The notes below the pieces were generated by a model. It searched no databases. It saw only the letters and a program-made list of their open reading frames with translations, and was not told the origin of the DNA. A stretch of DNA of 44,800 bases from Phycisphaerales bacterium (GTDB lineage: Bacteria > Planctomycetota > Phycisphaerae > Sedimentisphaerales > Anaerobacaceae): positions 2,428,129-2,472,928 of the forward strand of contig CP070678.1 in NCBI GenBank assembly GCA_020352515.1, given 5' to 3'. Below are positions 16,301 to 23,360 of the stretch, piece by piece. The position numbers and the translations under genes were made by a program. Within the stretch, counting starts at the first letter, position 1, and each line of letters begins with the position of its first letter.

Positions 16301-17604
16301 TCCCGGACAAAAGCAGCCTGAGCAGGATTCATGCGGATGCAAACCCGGCGTATGGGCGTTACCTTGGGTCGTGGGTCAACTACTGGCTGGTCAATGAAGC
16401 CGAACGTCTGGTCAGCAGCAAGGTGGAGAAGGATTCAAAGCAGTTGGAATTGTTGTACACGGGGATTGTGTTCAAAGAGCTGCTGAAGGATGTTGGTGAG
16501 CCGCTGGAGCGTGCCCTTGGGCGGCTTGAGAAACACCTGCCCTCTGACAGCACAAGTGCGACCGAGTTTCGGACGAGCTTAGAGAGAACGCGGGAGAGAA
16601 TATCGCGTGAGATGTACGACAAGCACAACGAGGTCCTGGGTAGGTGGAGACAACTGAGCGAGTTGCCGCGTGAGGCAGGGCGAAGGACGTTGTTGAACGT
16701 GAAGCCGAGCGATTTTATCAGGTCTTATACGCCTTTCTCGTACAAGTCGGCGGCGGAGTTTTCCGAGATGTACTGGACGGAGCTGACGTACAGCCTGCTT
16801 CGTATGCGTGGCGAGGAGGTGCAAAACGATGGAAAGAAGACGTTCGCCGGTTTGAAATCACAATACGGCCACAAGTTTCCTCTGGATTGGTATGGTGAAG
16901 AGGAGCTGACAAAGGAGGAGCTGCAAAGCGGCATCCTGCCGGTTTTAGGCCAAGTATTGGGGGGCGATTACGATGAGGGGACTGTCGGAAGGGATATTCC
17001 GACGGGTCAAGCGACCGTCGATAAACTGCTGGATCGGCTGCGTGAGATTGAGCTTAGTGCGTCCGACAGGAGGTGGCTTGAGGGGATCGAGAGGGTTGTA
17101 GGCGTTCTGCCAAAAGGGGCGGATTCGTACTACTGCAATGTTTACCTTTTGGGGCAGAAGGAGCAGACACGGCTCTCGCGTCTGCGGAAAGAGGACTTGC
17201 TGTACGAGGACCTCAGGTTCATGAAGTTCGTTCAGGATGGGCGTGATTGCTGCGGTGCGGAAAGCACGTTTTCGACAAACGATGTTAAGATCGGCGAGCT
17301 TCGTTACCCTGGTGGGGCCGCCAGGATCAAATTCTACGCGTATCTGGAGGGCGCCGAGGCGGACAAAGCGTCGTACACGACTGCAGACTCTGGCGGCGAC
17401 TGGGCCTGCCTGAAGATTTTGCGGGACTACAGCTTCGGTGGCGAAAAGGGGTATATTGAAATCAAGGTCGACAAGAGCAAAAGCAAGGACGGTCTTGGCG
17501 GCGTGGTGTTTTTGCGGTTGGAGCTCTGTGAGGATGGGAAATGCGATAGGCGAGTTAGCCTTCCGAGCGTGGCGGAGTGGCCGTCGCTCAAGGGCAGGGG
17601 CTGA
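13318..17604 (+). CDS. tssM: T6SS inner-membrane protein TssM (IcmF family)
   Basis: TssM spans the inner membrane and forms the periplasmic channel of the T6SS. The 1428-residue product is longer than the roughly 1100-1200 residues common in proteobacteria. Two N-terminal membrane helices (about 17-60) precede a cytoplasmic NTPase-like domain. That domain has an intact Walker A, GEPGSGKT, at 127-134 and a DTAG motif shortly after. A third helix lies near 444-468. The rest is a large periplasmic part with the typical WPSLKG-type end. The ATG at 13318 was chosen because the first membrane helix then begins at the usual distance; a GTG at 13270 lies inside tssL. No tssJ lipoprotein gene is nearby, so how TssM reaches the outer membrane is unclear. 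Confidence 0.95.
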   Translation: MSPGISTFTNLPTPIKVGVLLVSGAGITTVLYTIFGGQLLWILPLGIAVVALLVFLYLRLLKLWRKRKAAPMERGVIANTSSTPEGISAAAHMARLDDLRKKFEDGVQKFHAAGKSLYNFPWYMIVGEPGSGKTEAIRHCNIGFPPGLQDQFQGAGGTLNMNWWFTDHAVILDTAGRLMFDEVDTGGSSEWKEFLKLLKKSRPRCPVNGVFLVIPADSLIKDTSDEIERKASKIARQFDVIQRTLDVRFPVFVVITKSDLLNGFRDFFDNLTDPQLQHQILGWSNPEPLDNPYNPDFVRRHLETIQGRLFRRRLALLQEVMSDEPGVEKTRAADTLYAFPQSLAKIAPRMARYLELIFSVGSQWSCKPLFFRGIYFTSSMREGSALDEDLAESIGVPVDSLPDGRVWERDRAYFLRDLFVKKVFREKGLVTHATNAKKLHSRRKAVVLISGIAAVVLVLFFTIFSAISYRRSIGDLEDYLVDLAGLVAPSRAGAKVGALRVLEPDVADRYKYFGPAGVGTSRIPSDVNRADVSARLADTVYQWESKGRRWIFKLAEKYARRITAEKLRRAQGAIYEIGVLEPFVDAACNIMVSRSEETWDPERDPNVLVQLVRLAAGKPLGEEELYSERTLLEPFFSYVGENRPPRADWGVLHEPLGRIYGDAWPWPPPSLRNDPNLQSAIETGVSCFIGRRGGGGLADIRRLEGVLRRFDDAEQGVLTFLEDACDLKVEELLIDERWEAFVGDWNSRYALLSEAFDSIGNEANALDEQGSLVKLWERRANEVRSDVNENYDLLLREMQDVNESPFLGGIRTTLEEARARQIQSLTEGDEDLERFDKDFWAGAGGRHLYAMRFEMYSRANDHLEEVAEIANIAEVRGAIDKVKVGARATAAEMAELLKVADGTFRFVEASKGCSVVIGFGEQRQIHRIVQRGLAVAPKSIAAIGEEVARRASWARPGVPAEIVASGKRYDPNGAAGVFEGWKLLGDALKTEPYNFPDKSSLSRIHADANPAYGRYLGSWVNYWLVNEAERLVSSKVEKDSKQLELLYTGIVFKELLKDVGEPLERALGRLEKHLPSDSTSATEFRTSLERTRERISREMYDKHNEVLGRWRQLSELPREAGRRTLLNVKPSDFIRSYTPFSYKSAAEFSEMYWTELTYSLLRMRGEEVQNDGKKTFAGLKSQYGHKFPLDWYGEEELTKEELQSGILPVLGQVLGGDYDEGTVGRDIPTGQATVDKLLDRLREIELSASDRRWLEGIERVVGVLPKGADSYYCNVYLLGQKEQTRLSRLRKEDLLYEDLRFMKFVQDGRDCCGAESTFSTNDVKIGELRYPGGAARIKFYAYLEGAEADKASYTTADSGGDWACLKILRDYSFGGEKGYIEIKVDKSKSKDGLGGVVFLRLELCEDGKCDRRVSLPSVAEWPSLKGRG

Positions 17605-17621
17605 TTTTTGGGACAGGTGAA

Positions 17622-18620
17622 ATGTCGGATTCAACTCTCAGGAAATTTGTTAATCGTCTAAGCTTTAAGAAACAGGAAGTGACTGTGGAGCGTGTGTTTG
17701 TGGGGGCGTTCGGCAAGCACCCCGGCTGGGACGACCACATCGATGATATAGGTTTCGGCACGGATTCATTTGTGGCCGCAAAGCGCTTGCTTTATGTTCA
17801 GGGTATCGGTGGGAACATCGACTCCGGGGCCTGGGACAAAGTTGCTGCAGAGAACCTTGTAGAGGGGTTCAGACACGTGTTGGTATGGTGCATGGAAGGG
17901 AGTATCATTGTCGGGCGGATGTGGTCGTCGCGTGACGGGAAGGGTCGTTCGAGCTATCCGATGGTTGTCTGCGTTCAGTGCCGGCGTCTGCCGGTGCGTT
18001 GGATAGTGGAGAGCATTTTGCCCCGTCTGGAGATTGTCGAGCAGAGGTGTGTTGCGGTTGGTTCTGCCGGGGAGGTTCGGGCTATAATCGAAGATGCGCA
18101 GAGGGAGTTTCGCGGGCTTGCGCGAGCGTTCGAGGACACGGCTGAATCGCCGGTTGTTTACGCCGATTCACTGGCGAGGCTGTCTGAGATACCGGAGATG
18201 GGTCCGCAGGGTGAGGGCCTGCTTCGCATTCTGTACCATATCGACCGTGAGGCGGGGCGGTTTCATGGTGAGACGGCCGGAGGTGCGGCGTTGCGGCCCG
18301 TACTTTTGCGTGTACCCGGCTTTGGGTCCGCGATGACCGAGGGGGTGCTTACGTGGATTAGCTTCCTTCTTTCGCGGTTTGGTGTGAGCATGCCGGTTCT
18401 TGTTCTTGTGCCGCTCGGTCAGAGCTGGGCGGACATAATAATGGGGGAGCCGACAGAGGTGCAGTTGCGTTGTCTGCGGGTCTCATTGGGCGTTATTCCT
18501 CTTACGAGCAGCATTCCTTACAACATGGGGTCGGAGTTTGTGGACCAGGTCAGCAAGCTGATCGAGGATTCGCGCAGCGGAGGGGCCGAGGCGGACTCGC
18601 GGACAAAGACGTGGATTTGA
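17622..18620 (+). CDS. diverged TagF-like T6SS-associated protein
   Basis: The 332-residue soluble protein begins, after a short basic N-terminus, with VFVGAFGKHPGWDDHID (residues 25-41). TagF/ImpM proteins start with an analogous GKxPxxGDF block. The next segments, MEGSIIVGRMWSSRDGKGRSSYPMVV, also follow the TagF order, in which a G-x-S-D-x-x-G-R type motif precedes a hydrophobic strand. TagF is a post-translational repressor of T6SS firing in Pseudomonas and Agrobacterium; whether this diverged form represses is not known. It is the last gene of the operon, 17 bases after tssM. The ATG at 17622 follows AGGTGA. A hairpin with a T-run lies about 120 bases downstream. Confidence 0.7.
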   Translation: MSDSTLRKFVNRLSFKKQEVTVERVFVGAFGKHPGWDDHIDDIGFGTDSFVAAKRLLYVQGIGGNIDSGAWDKVAAENLVEGFRHVLVWCMEGSIIVGRMWSSRDGKGRSSYPMVVCVQCRRLPVRWIVESILPRLEIVEQRCVAVGSAGEVRAIIEDAQREFRGLARAFEDTAESPVVYADSLARLSEIPEMGPQGEGLLRILYHIDREAGRFHGETAGGAALRPVLLRVPGFGSAMTEGVLTWISFLLSRFGVSMPVLVLVPLGQSWADIIMGEPTEVQLRCLRVSLGVIPLTSSIPYNMGSEFVDQVSKLIEDSRSGGAEADSRTKTWI

Positions 18621-18741
18621 CGTATTGAAAGGGCTATCCTGGCGCGGCTCATGACGTTTTGCGTGGGCCGGAGGCCATCTTTCCGTGGGTGGCGGAATGC
18701 GGGGCGGGCAGTTGATGTAGAGACTGCGGAGCGGTTATTTC

Positions 18742-18760
18742 GGCCGTTTTTCGGCCTTTT
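18742..18760 (+). terminator. possible intrinsic terminator of the T6SS operon
   Basis: GGCCG (18742-18746), a five-T loop and CGGCC (18752-18756) are followed by TTTTGTG. The stem is only 5 bp, so it may be weak, but position and T-run fit the end of a convergent-free plus-strand operon. Confidence 0.4.
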
Positions 18761-18869
18761 GTGAGTTTTTCGAGGGATCGGGCGGGTTGCGGCCGGTTTG
18801 ACGGGGGGCGCCGGAAGGCTCATCTTTATGCAATTGAGTGTAAAACTTGCTAATTTTTGCCGAAAACTG

Positions 18870-18897
18870 TTGACGAGATTGGCGAAGACAATATAAT
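18870..18897 (+). promoter_or_regulatory. sigma-70-like promoter of the WYL regulator
   Basis: TTGACG (18870-18875), a 16-base spacer and a perfect TATAAT (18892-18897). Transcription should start near 18904, giving a 40-base leader to ATG 18945. The GTG at 18912 would be almost leaderless. Confidence 0.65.
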
Positions 18898-18944
18898 AGA
18901 GTGGCATATGAGTGATCGTGGTAGAATCAGACGCCGAGCGGACG

Positions 18945-19925
18945 ATGAAGACGGGCAAGGTAAGTAGAATAATTCGACTACTGACGGCGCTGCAGTCCGG
19001 GCAGCGTTACGACGTGGGCGATTTGGCGGGGATTCTGAAGGTCGCACGTCGAACGGTCTTTCGGGACCTCAAAGATTTGCAGCGGGCCGGGGTTCCTTGT
19101 TATTTTGACAAAGCGGCCGGATGCTACGCCATTGAACCGGGGTATTTCCTGCCGGCACCGGACTTGAACAAACAGGAAGCGTTAGGGCTGTTTTTGCTTG
19201 TTTTTAAGGCGCGGAACCATATTCACCTGCCATTTGAGGATTCGGCGCTTCGGGCGGTGCTGAAGATAGAGAACAATCTTCCGAGCGACGTGAAGAGATT
19301 CTGCAACAGGGCGTTAAACAGCATTTCGATAAAGTCGGCTCCTCAGGCGAGGATGGATCTGCTCGATAAGGCATTCGTACGGCTTATAGATGCGGTTGTT
19401 CGAAAACGGATGGTGAGGATACGTTATGAGCTGAGCGGCGGTGGCAAAGGCGTGATGATCGAATTGAGTCCGTATCACCTTGTGTACCACGAGCACACGT
19501 GGTACGTGCTCGGCAGGTCAAGCTTGAGCAAAGGGGTTAGCGCGTTCAAGCTGAATCGGGTTCGTGAGCTGACTATTTCGGAGAAGTGTTTCGTCGAAGA
19601 CGAGAAATTCGACGTAAACGATTACTTTGGCAGCGCCTGGTCGATGGCGCCCGAGGGCAGGCTCTACCACGTGAAGCTGAAGTTTTTGCCGGATGTTGCC
19701 CACGTGGTGAGCGAAGTTCAGTGGCACAGCACTCAGGCGATGACGTTCGAAAAAGACGGTTCGGTGATAATGGAGTTTCGGGTTGACGGTCTGGACGAGA
19801 TAATCTGGTGGATTCTGAGCTACGGTGACAATGTTCAGGTTCTCTCTCCGGAAGCTTTGCGTCTTCGGCTGGTCGAGATAGCCCAAAACACCGTAAAGCA
19901 AAATGAACAGCCGCTTATTGTCTGA
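18945..19925 (+). CDS. WYL-domain helix-turn-helix transcriptional regulator
   Basis: The 326-residue product has an N-terminal winged helix-turn-helix of the DeoR/HTH_11 type. The segment YDVGDLAGILKVARRTVFRDLKDLQ (residues about 20-45) is the recognition region. A WYL domain follows around residues 145-230, with LSPYHLVYHEHTWYVLGRSS as its core, then a C-terminal WCX-like extension (EFRVDGLDEIIWWILSYG). WYL proteins bind small ligands or nucleic acid and often control defence or stress genes. Here the position just after the T6SS operon makes that operon a possible target, but nothing in the sequence proves it. ATG 18945 is preferred over an in-frame GTG at 18912 because of the promoter position. 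Confidence 0.88.
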   Translation: MKTGKVSRIIRLLTALQSGQRYDVGDLAGILKVARRTVFRDLKDLQRAGVPCYFDKAAGCYAIEPGYFLPAPDLNKQEALGLFLLVFKARNHIHLPFEDSALRAVLKIENNLPSDVKRFCNRALNSISIKSAPQARMDLLDKAFVRLIDAVVRKRMVRIRYELSGGGKGVMIELSPYHLVYHEHTWYVLGRSSLSKGVSAFKLNRVRELTISEKCFVEDEKFDVNDYFGSAWSMAPEGRLYHVKLKFLPDVAHVVSEVQWHSTQAMTFEKDGSVIMEFRVDGLDEIIWWILSYGDNVQVLSPEALRLRLVEIAQNTVKQNEQPLIV

Positions 19926-20025
19926 TGCGTGGGAGTTTTTTGGGGAGGTCGGCTTAGTATTCTTTCTTGGGCGCAGAGGGGGACTGGCGTGCCTAGGTTT
20001 TTGGGATTAACGGCAAACCTGTGAT

Positions 20026-20718
20026 TTAGTCCAGAAGGCGATCGAGACTTTTTAGGGCTATTGGTTCATGTGCGACAAAAGGCTCGGCGTATTTGCAGCC
20101 GATACTCTGCCCGAAATAGCGGCATGTAGATTCGACCTTTTCGAGCAGGGGGCCGCCGTCCAGCGGGTTTTTGTTTTTGATCTGGCTGTCGTAGGCGCCG
20201 ATGGCTTTGATCTTTTTGTCCCAGAAGTCTGTGATATCGATGATGAATGAGGGTCTGTCGTGAAGGCATCTGTGGGTGGAGTAGTACGCGTATCGTTTGG
20301 ACACGCGGTGGGGCGGTCCTTTCATGTCCGTTTTGTGGAGTGCTGCTTCGAAGCATGCGGCGTCGGTGAGTTGAGCGGCGGCGACATGGTCGGGATGAGT
20401 ATCCTGCAGAAGCGGTCCAAATATCACATCCGGCACATTTAATCTGATGACTTCCGCGAGTTTCCTGCGGTTTTCGAGGTTTGCCTGGAGGTACCGGTTC
20501 GGCATTTCCAGGCAGATTCGGCTGGTTATTCCGAGAATCCGGGAGGCCTTGTCTGTTTCGCTGCGTCGGATCTGTTTTGAGCCGAAAGGCGTTGGCTCGC
20601 CGTCGGTAAGGTCAATCACAAGCACATGCCATCGGGCTTCTATCATTTTTGCAATTGACCCGCCCATGGCCAGTTCCGCGTCGTCCGGATGGGGCGCGAC
20701 AATCATGGCTTTTCGCAT
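20026..20718 (-). CDS. PIG-L family deacetylase, BshB-like
   Basis: The 230-residue protein belongs to the zinc-dependent LmbE/PIG-L N-acetylglucosaminyl deacetylases. The zinc-binding PHPDDAEL motif is at residues 9-16, and the second metal/catalytic motif HPDH is at 108-111. The LTDGEPTPFG segment followed by an R-x-x-E-x-x-x-A-x-x-ILGI helix matches the bacillithiol-type BshB1 subgroup better than MshB. BshB removes the acetyl group from GlcNAc-malate. ATG 20718 has GGAAGGGA upstream; a TTG at 20733 overlaps that site. It follows a BshC-like gene on the same strand after about 300 bases. The substrate is inferred from the subgroup and that neighbour. Confidence 0.85.
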   Translation of the reverse strand: MRKAMIVAPHPDDAELAMGGSIAKMIEARWHVLVIDLTDGEPTPFGSKQIRRSETDKASRILGITSRICLEMPNRYLQANLENRRKLAEVIRLNVPDVIFGPLLQDTHPDHVAAAQLTDAACFEAALHKTDMKGPPHRVSKRYAYYSTHRCLHDRPSFIIDITDFWDKKIKAIGAYDSQIKNKNPLDGGPLLEKVESTCRYFGQSIGCKYAEPFVAHEPIALKSLDRLLD

Positions 20719-21016
20719 TACGGTCCCTTCCAAGAAAACAACTCCTGCTGCTCAGAGACGAGTATATCAGTTGGGTGCGCAGAATCAAGAACAGATACGA
20801 CATCGGCATCCTCGTGTCGCCTTTTGCCGCAGGCGGCCGTGGGCGGGGAGATATCCTTTGTGCACGTGGCACGTGTAGAGACAGAAGCCGCTATTCGGGC
20901 AGAGTGGCAGCGTTTGACAATGCCGGGCGGCCGGCAGTTGCATCTTTTGATTCTGCCGTCATGAAGAGAAGATTTTTCTGATATTCTGTGCATTACGGGC
21001 TGGGGCGGCGTCAGGG
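20719..21016. promoter_or_regulatory. gap between deacetylase and BshC-like genes, with tandem CACGTG sites
   Basis: This 298-base gap separates two minus-strand genes. At 20862-20875 the 7-mer GCACGTG is repeated directly in tandem, so two CACGTG palindromes lie one helical face apart. That would suit a regulator binding upstream of the deacetylase. No gene is supported here. Confidence 0.25.
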
Positions 21017-22618
21017 TCATTCGGATTCGTCAAACGTGAGTGAGGCGGCAGTTTTGGCCAAGCGTTGTTGGGGAAAGAGGCCGAAGAAGAATTCGCGATA
21101 GTCGGCCACTTTTTTTGAAAGGGCATTTTTGTGTGATAGGGCCATTTGCCGTTCTGTTCTATCGGCGGCGGTCCTTGCGTATTCGAACAGTCGCTCATTG
21201 ACCGCGACGAGCGAGGCGTATGCGGAGCTTCTGGCGTCTCCGGGCAAAGAGCGGTCCGTAGCTTTGGCCACGAGCTGTCTTTTTGAGCCTATCAAAGATG
21301 CGACGGCTGCGGTCTTGAGCGTAGGGCGGTCTATGTATTTCTCCGGGTTGTGCCTGATGTCGCGCAGTCTGCGGGTGAGTTGCGCAACGGGGCTTTTGGG
21401 TGATGGGGGCTGATTGCGGGTGTTCAGGGTCATTGTACAGGTGGCCACGCCAAATGCGGGGGGTTCGATGTGGTAGTATTCCCGGATGATGTTGTCTGTG
21501 ACGGGCTCGTAGGTGGCTCCGCCGAGGCCGTGGACGAACCAATCGGCGAGAAAGAGGCGGACAAAGAGGGTCAGGGGGACGGCCTTGGGCCGCAGAAAGT
21601 GGCCGAGCTTGTGGAGGGTGTTTGCCAACCGGCTCGGATTCTTGCTCAACCAAGCGGGGTCGAGATTGGCGAGCTCGGTTGAGACAGTTCCGATTCCGAC
21701 CCGGCCGGCGTTTGCTGTTCTGACATGCAGCGACGAGCGTCTTCCATCCGTTGAGACTACCCAGAAAGGGAGCTCGATTAGACCACCGTGTGTGTCGAGT
21801 GTCAGTTTTCGTATCGGGGGTCTGCGCGTGCCACGCCGGGCGGCGGCATGTTTGTCGATTGCATTGTTGTAGGCGGCGGCGAATGCTTCGGCGTCCAGGA
21901 TGATTGAGCAGAGAAAGGCGGCAAAAGCATCCGTCCGAGAGAGGTTCGAGACAGGCAGGTAAACGATGCTGCCGAGTCCCAGGGCATCCTTGAGCGTTGC
22001 CTGGCAGTATGTTATGAAGTCCGCGATGTTGGCAAAGCGTGACAAGTCCGTGCTTTGGAGCGGGTCGCATTTCGGCCAGGTTTGACCACACAGACTTGCC
22101 GGGGTGGTCTTTGTAACGGCTTGTATGAATGTCTCAAGAGTGTTCTTCGGGGGCGGGGGCCTAAATTCGAGCGGCACCGGCATCTGCTCGGATTCGATCT
22201 GAACTCTCTCAAACCGGAGGCCCCTGTCGCGGTCTGTTGGCGGCAGGACCATAGCGGTATCGCGAATATCGTGGTCCAGAACCAGGTGCAGAGCCAAGCC
22301 GCCCGTGGTCCGTGCGAGCTTTTGGACGGCAAAATCTTTGGCCAGAATCCCGCAGTGATGCCATATAGCCTGGTGTCCGGTGACTGCGCAGAAGTCAATA
22401 TGACCCGCTGGTGGCGGGCGGGCGGAGCCCAGAAGCCTCTCTGTGTAGCTGCGGGCGGCTGCGAGAAGCTCCTGTCTGGATTTCGAGCGGCCCGGTATGC
22501 TCTCGACTATTTGCCTGTTTCGGGCGAGCAGCGGGGGCCACCCGGGCGGCTCCGGATGTAGAAAGACGATGTCCGTGTGTTCAGGAAGAGAAAACTCCCG
22601 CAAGATTCCGGCAGACAT
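21017..22618 (-). CDS. remote BshC-like protein (putative cysteine-adding or related ligase)
   Basis: The 533-residue length equals that of BshC, the enzyme that adds cysteine to glucosaminyl-malate in bacillithiol synthesis. Three landmarks line up by eye. First, VTGHQAIWH...GILAKDFAVQKLA (about 79-103) corresponds to the BshC VTGQQ...GPLYTIYKA block. Second, LRPKAV...GLGGATYEPV...YYHIEPP (about 342-387) corresponds to RP...VGGPGEIAY...Y..F....P. Third, a C-terminal helical region ends with FGLFPQQRL, like the BshC LFPxGxLQER motif. LVLDHD after the first block matches the BshC segment that ends in an acidic His-Asp pair. The BshB-like gene follows downstream. Sequence identity is clearly low, and the acceptor may not be bacillithiol. 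ATG 22618 follows GAGAG; a TTG at 22627 is the alternative. Confidence 0.55.
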   Translation of the reverse strand: MSAGILREFSLPEHTDIVFLHPEPPGWPPLLARNRQIVESIPGRSKSRQELLAAARSYTERLLGSARPPPAGHIDFCAVTGHQAIWHHCGILAKDFAVQKLARTTGGLALHLVLDHDIRDTAMVLPPTDRDRGLRFERVQIESEQMPVPLEFRPPPPKNTLETFIQAVTKTTPASLCGQTWPKCDPLQSTDLSRFANIADFITYCQATLKDALGLGSIVYLPVSNLSRTDAFAAFLCSIILDAEAFAAAYNNAIDKHAAARRGTRRPPIRKLTLDTHGGLIELPFWVVSTDGRRSSLHVRTANAGRVGIGTVSTELANLDPAWLSKNPSRLANTLHKLGHFLRPKAVPLTLFVRLFLADWFVHGLGGATYEPVTDNIIREYYHIEPPAFGVATCTMTLNTRNQPPSPKSPVAQLTRRLRDIRHNPEKYIDRPTLKTAAVASLIGSKRQLVAKATDRSLPGDARSSAYASLVAVNERLFEYARTAADRTERQMALSHKNALSKKVADYREFFFGLFPQQRLAKTAASLTFDESE

Positions 22619-23360
22619 TGTATCCAAGCTCTCTTTCTATGATTGTTATATAGTACCTGAAGCGCGTGGCAGGATCTTCGAGAGCGCCGCAGAAGTTTCT
22701 CTTTGGATCATGATATATCAGGGGGACGGGAATTTCACGTATCTTGAGGCGTTTGCGTGTTGCCTCGATCCACAACTGAAGGGGCATGGCATAACCTTTT
22801 TCGGAGAGTTCGAGCTTGAGAAGGCTCTCGAGCTTGTACGCCTTGAATCCACAGAAGGCGTCTGTCAGTGCGGTGCCGAGGTTTTCATTTAGAATTCTGG
22901 TAATTCTTCTGTTGATGGCGACTCTGTCAGGAGGGGGCGGGGGCGAGTCGGGGGGGATAGGCCGCAGATACCTTGAGCCGCTTATTATGTCGGCGTCGTC
23001 TTTTTTTAGCTCACGCTTGAAATGAGGTATGTAGGAGGGCTCGTGCTGGTGGTCGCAGTCGAGGGTAATGACCCAGTCGAAGCGGCCGCGGCGAGCGAAG
23101 TCGAACGCCCTGATTAGACTATGGCCGTATCCCTGGTTTTTCTTATGGGCGATGACGTTGATGCCTGTGTGCCTTTTCAGCACTGCGGCTGTCCCGTCGT
23201 CGCTTCCGTCGTCCACGATCAATATATTGTCCGAATACCTGCGGACCGCATTCAGCACGTCATCGACATACCTGACTTCGTTATAGATCGGGATTGTGAC
23301 CAGGATTTTCGGCAATGTCTGCGGGCGGGCTGACGTCGTTGGGTTCGGTGTCGGGCACAT
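22581..23360 (-). CDS. family 2 glycosyltransferase (polyprenyl-phosphate sugar transferase type)
   Basis: The 259-residue soluble GT-A enzyme has VTIPIYNEVRYVDDVL near residue 21, ILIVDDGSDDGT near 47, the metal-binding DCD followed by HQHEPSYIP near 100, and GSRYL near 127. This is the DPM1/GtrB-like pattern, suggesting transfer of a sugar from a nucleotide donor to polyprenyl phosphate. There are no C-terminal membrane helices. A six-proline run (near 137) is unusual. The start at ATG 23360 overlaps gspD by 80 bases and lacks a clear binding site; a TTG at 23315 is possible. The 3' end overlaps the BshC-like gene by 38 bases, so it links the T2SS genes to the thiol-like pair in one transcript. 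Confidence 0.85.
   Translation of the reverse strand: MCPTPNPTTSARPQTLPKILVTIPIYNEVRYVDDVLNAVRRYSDNILIVDDGSDDGTAAVLKRHTGINVIAHKKNQGYGHSLIRAFDFARRGRFDWVITLDCDHQHEPSYIPHFKRELKKDDADIISGSRYLRPIPPDSPPPPPDRVAINRRITRILNENLGTALTDAFCGFKAYKLESLLKLELSEKGYAMPLQLWIEATRKRLKIREIPVPLIYHDPKRNFCGALEDPATRFRYYITIIERELGYNVCRNLAGVFSS

Larger units (their letters stand above)
18621..18944. other. intergenic region between the T6SS operon and the WYL regulator
   Basis: About 320 bases without a supported gene. It holds a GGCCG/CGGCC hairpin with a T-run that may end the T6SS transcript, and a strong promoter for the next gene. A minus-strand open frame across it (18518-18958) has no protein-like features. Confidence 0.5.

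Noticed and set aside
18518..18958. 146-residue minus-strand open frame after the T6SS operon
   Set aside because: It crosses a strong plus-strand promoter and has no protein-like features or binding site.
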